This document shows, in pieces, positions 62,915 to 64,000 of a DNA stretch of 64,000 bases. Location: assembly GCF_000818015.1 (NCBI RefSeq), contig NZ_CP007511.1, positions 2,676,501-2,740,500 on the forward strand. The letters are read 5' to 3'. Source of the stretch: Stutzerimonas balearica DSM 6083 (lineage in GTDB: Bacteria; Pseudomonadota; Gammaproteobacteria; Pseudomonadales; Pseudomonadaceae). A model generated the notes under the pieces. That model was not told the DNA's origin, searched no databases, and was given only the letters and a program-made list of their open reading frames with translations. The first letter of the stretch is position 1; every line of letters starts with the position of its first letter. A program made the translations under genes and the position numbers.

Positions 62915-64000
62915 AAGGCCGGACATTCACCCAGTCGATGTCCTGGCTGCATACCTGGTGCGGGCTGCTGCTCGGCTGGGTGCTCTTCGCCATCTTCCTG
63001 ACCGGCACGCTGGCGGTGTTCGACAAGGAACTCAATGGCTGGATGCAGCCGGAGCTGCCGAGCCGCGCCGTCGACCCGAGCCTGGCGGCCAACACGGCGC
63101 AGCAATGGCTGCAGGCTCGCCACCCCGAGGCCCACGCGTGGAACATAGGCCTGCCCACCGAGCGTACGCCGACGCTGACCGTAGCGGCCGGTGAACAGCG
63201 GCGTGGTGGCGGCACCCCGATCGACCCGGTCAGCGGCGAAACGCTCGAGCCAAGACAGACGGTCGGCGGCAACTTCTTCTTCCGCTTCCACTTCACCCTG
63301 CACATGCCGCGTACGCTGGGCGTGTGGTTGGTGGGGTTCGCCGCCATGGCGATGCTCGTCGCGTTGATCAGCGGCATCGTCATCCACAAGAAGCTCTTCA
63401 AGGAGTTCTTCACCTTTCGCCCCGCCAAGGGCCAGCGCTCCTGGCTCGACGGCCACAATGCCAGCGCCGTCCTGCTGCTGCCGTTTCACCTGATGATCAC
63501 CTACACCGGGCTGGTGATCTTCTTTCTGATCTACATGCCGGCCGCGCTCCAGGCGCTGTATGACGGCGATCGCAACGCCATGCTGCGCGAGGCCGGCGGC
63601 TCGCCTCAGCGCATCGAGGCCGGCGCCCGTGGTGAGCGCCCCACTGCCAGCCGCGCGGCGCCGGCCACCCTGCTGCCGCTGGCCGACTTCGTGGCCAAGG
63701 GTGAGGCGCACTACGGTCCGGGCATGCTGGCCGGGCTGCAGGTCAGCCATCCGGGGCGGGCCGACGCGCGGGTCACGGTCAGGCCGATGTTGGGCAGCCG
63801 GATCGAGCTGACCAAGGGCGAAGCGCTGGTGTTCGACGGGGTCAGCGGCGCGCTGCTGCAATCCCCGGCCGCCTCGCGCGCCAGCCACCTCACCCAGCGG
63901 GTGATGGCCGGCCTGCATTTCGCCCAGTTCGGCGGCTACCCGATGCGCTGGCTGTACTTCCTGTGCGGCCTGGCGAGCTGCGCGATGATCGCCACCGGCC
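62911..64000 (+). CDS. PepSY-TM helix protein, probable ferric-siderophore reductase (3' end beyond window)
   Basis: At least 363 residues from ATG 62911, without a stop before the right edge. Helix near 9-32 with SWLHTWCGLLLGWVLFAIFLTGTLAVFD, the typical HFTLHMPRTLGVW region, another helix with GIVIHKKLFKEFF and a third with FHLMITYTGLVIFF. Conserved histidines could hold heme. Family members act in iron reduction from siderophores after receptor uptake. The total length (usually about 500) cannot be seen. Confidence 0.88.
   Translation, partial: MKGRTFTQSMSWLHTWCGLLLGWVLFAIFLTGTLAVFDKELNGWMQPELPSRAVDPSLAANTAQQWLQARHPEAHAWNIGLPTERTPTLTVAAGEQRRGGGTPIDPVSGETLEPRQTVGGNFFFRFHFTLHMPRTLGVWLVGFAAMAMLVALISGIVIHKKLFKEFFTFRPAKGQRSWLDGHNASAVLLLPFHLMITYTGLVIFFLIYMPAALQALYDGDRNAMLREAGGSPQRIEAGARGERPTASRAAPATLLPLADFVAKGEAHYGPGMLAGLQVSHPGRADARVTVRPMLGSRIELTKGEALVFDGVSGALLQSPAASRASHLTQRVMAGLHFAQFGGYPMRWLYFLCGLASCAMIATG

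Overview
The window is 64 kb of GC-rich DNA from a gammaproteobacterium of the Pseudomonas/Stutzerimonas (P. stutzeri-like) lineage. The evidence is gene content and order: ccmABCDEFGHI beside the polar-flagellum and chemotaxis genes (fliK through fleN-fliA-cheYZAB-motCD-parC-parP-cheW), an HptB/HsbR/HsbA switch inside the flagellar cluster, and the block etfA-etfB / etf-QO / DUF1285 / DUF4823 / TetR with a nearby RgsA-type sRNA, known from P. aeruginosa. Species cannot be fixed from this alone.

Layout. (1) 1-6095, minus strand: complete ccm operon for c-type cytochrome maturation, except that ccmI runs off the left edge. (2) 6231-8089, plus: a FliK-like protein translationally coupled to a small stand-alone FlhB C-domain protein. 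(3) 8070-19167, minus: rhodanese, DUF2802, cheW, parP, parC, motD, motC, cheB, cheA, cheZ, cheY, fliA, fleN. This is a full polar chemotaxis system with its stator pair and flagellar-number control. (4) 19253-38861, minus: flhF, flhA, then flhB-fliRQPONML, fliK, hptB-hsbR-hsbA, fliJIHGFE, i.e. export gate, C-ring, MS-ring, ATPase and hook-length control. A periplasmic Cu/Zn superoxide dismutase (plus strand) sits between flhA and flhB. Sigma-54 type -24/-12 elements precede flhA, fliK, fliL and fliE. (5) 39086-50517: mixed housekeeping and accessory genes (BenE-type transporter, an intergenic repeat, SDR, NADP oxidoreductase, pyrF, a CHASE4-like/PAS/GGDEF/EAL protein, a MocR regulator with a coupled lipoprotein, DUF4398/OmpA lipoproteins, a solute-binding protein). 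(6) 50628-58208: the electron-transfer-flavoprotein block. The divergent etfBA and etf-QO promoters share a palindrome like a PsrA operator, followed by DUF1285, DUF4823, TetR, a class V aminotransferase and a probable RgsA sRNA. (7) 58281-64000, plus: an OmpR-type two-component system, a catecholate-type TonB-dependent receptor behind a Fur-like box, a DUF3649 protein and a PepSY-TM protein cut by the right edge, together a probable siderophore-uptake locus.

How it works together. CheA, CheW, CheY, CheZ and CheB relay chemotactic signals to the FliM/FliN/FliG switch. ParC and ParP probably hold the arrays at the pole; CheA carries three near-identical copies of a short acidic motif that could be the ParP-binding region. 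FlhF and FleN set flagellar position and number, and FliA drives late genes. HptB/HsbR/HsbA would link sensor-kinase input to flagellar and biofilm control. I see no defence system, prophage, insertion sequence, CRISPR array, tRNA or rRNA. The least ordinary items are the CheA motif repeats, the FliK-like/FlhB-like pair, the etf operator, the sRNA and the TCS-receptor-PepSY locus.
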